64,000 bases of DNA from Marinifilum fragile JCM 15579 (GTDB taxonomy: Bacteria; Bacteroidota; Bacteroidia; Bacteroidales; Marinifilaceae), in assembly GCF_001310955.1 (NCBI RefSeq), contig NZ_BAZX01000012.1:62001-126000 (forward strand), given 5' to 3'. Shown here in pieces: positions 63,571 through 64,000 of this stretch (the first letter of the stretch is position 1; every line of letters begins with the position of its first letter). The position numbers and the translations under genes were made by a program. A model generated the notes under the pieces. The model was given only the letters and a program-made list of their open reading frames with translations, did not search any database and was not told the DNA's origin.

Positions 63571-64000
63571 ATGAACACAGTATTGCACAAAGCCAACACA
63601 AGAGGACATGCCAATCATGGATGGTTGGATTCCTATCATACTTTTAGTTTTGCGAATTATTACAATCCCGATAGAATACAGTTTGGGGTTTTGCGAGTAA
63701 TCAACGACGATACCGTTGATGCTGGTAAAGGCTTTGGGACGCACCCTCATGAGAATATGGAGATCATTTCGATACCATTGGAGGGAGAGTTAGAGCACAA
63801 GGATAGCATGGGGAATGTTGCCAGAATTAAAGCAGGAGATATTCAGGTGATGAGTGCTGGTACTGGAGTTTACCATAGCGAATACAATAAAAATCAGGAC
63901 AGAGAGGTTCAATTTCTACAGATTTGGGTGATTCCAAATCAACAACAGGTTGAACCCCGCTACGATCAGATTTCTATAGCCGATATTTCGAAGGAGAATC
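63571..64000 (+). CDS. Pirin-family cupin protein, partial (C-terminus outside window)
   Basis: 143 residues are readable from the ATG at 63571. The start matches pirin N-domains: HGWLDSYHTFSFANYYNPDR, FGVLRVINDDTV, GFGTHPHENMEIISIPLEG (metal-ligand His pair and Glu), IQVMSAGTGVYHSEYN (further His) and FLQIWVIPNQ. Pirins are iron-binding cupins; some have quercetinase or redox-sensing activity. The end of the protein is outside the window. Confidence 0.95.
   Translation, partial: MNTVLHKANTRGHANHGWLDSYHTFSFANYYNPDRIQFGVLRVINDDTVDAGKGFGTHPHENMEIISIPLEGELEHKDSMGNVARIKAGDIQVMSAGTGVYHSEYNKNQDREVQFLQIWVIPNQQQVEPRYDQISIADISKEN

Overview
The window reads as the chromosome of a marine or gut-type Bacteroidales bacterium (Marinifilaceae-like; this placement is inferred from gene style, not from a marker gene). 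Reasons: Sus-type starch uptake genes, a type IX secretion (T9SS) C-terminal sorting domain, lipoproteins with acidic residues directly after the lipobox cysteine, promoters of the Bacteroidetes TTTG / TAnnTTTG type, AT-rich DNA and weak Shine-Dalgarno sequences. No rRNA, tRNA, CRISPR array or insertion sequence was seen.

Layout. 1-6400: the start of a SusC-like receptor, preceded by a DUF4493-type lipoprotein gene, and a divergent one-component beta-propeller/LuxR regulator with a frameshift. 6457-9775: AraC regulator and a divergent glucose-uptake pair (FucP/GluP-type MFS transporter and ROK sugar kinase). 10073-21324: housekeeping genes (coiled-coil lipoprotein, mitochondrial-type citrate synthase, ABC-F ATPase, C69 peptidase, CvfB-like S1 protein) and a remarkable 1145-residue protein made of two complete biotin-dependent carboxyltransferase modules in tandem. 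Three intergenic arrays of 23-bp quasi-palindromic units (11077, 12842 and 21504) lie among them. 21777-29511: a MacB/FtsX-type ABC transporter whose permease is split, a sigma54 response regulator/histidine kinase pair, and a secreted protein with three copies of an unrecognised repeat.

29634-58321 is a large starch/maltose locus. A minus-strand operon encodes SusC, SusD, SusE, SusF and a T9SS-exported multidomain amylase. A LacI-family regulator lies between it and a plus-strand operon: maltose MFS transporter, beta-phosphoglucomutase, maltose phosphorylase (GH65), a GH13 with two frameshifts, a GH31 alpha-glucosidase and two lipoprotein GH13 enzymes. A LytS/LytTR two-component pair and an intact SusA-like GH13 follow. 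The inferred route is: surface cleavage by the T9SS amylase, uptake through SusCD(EF), periplasmic hydrolysis, maltose import, then phosphorolysis to glucose and beta-glucose-1-phosphate, and on to glucose-6-phosphate. A shared LacI-type operator (CAATCGTTTGA or close) lies upstream of the sus operon, the mal operon and the distant GluP/ROK pair, suggesting one regulon from starch to glucose phosphorylation.

58382-64000: band-7 protein, a broken NTF2-like gene, a VanZ-family protein, a RloA/RloB-type putative phage-defence pair (each with one frameshift), two small membrane proteins and the start of a pirin gene.

Eight frameshifts in six genes can be placed by continuing the protein family into the next frame. 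All eight have the same sign: one base is missing. This looks more like base-deletion errors in the assembly than like six independent pseudogenes, but the sequence alone cannot settle it.
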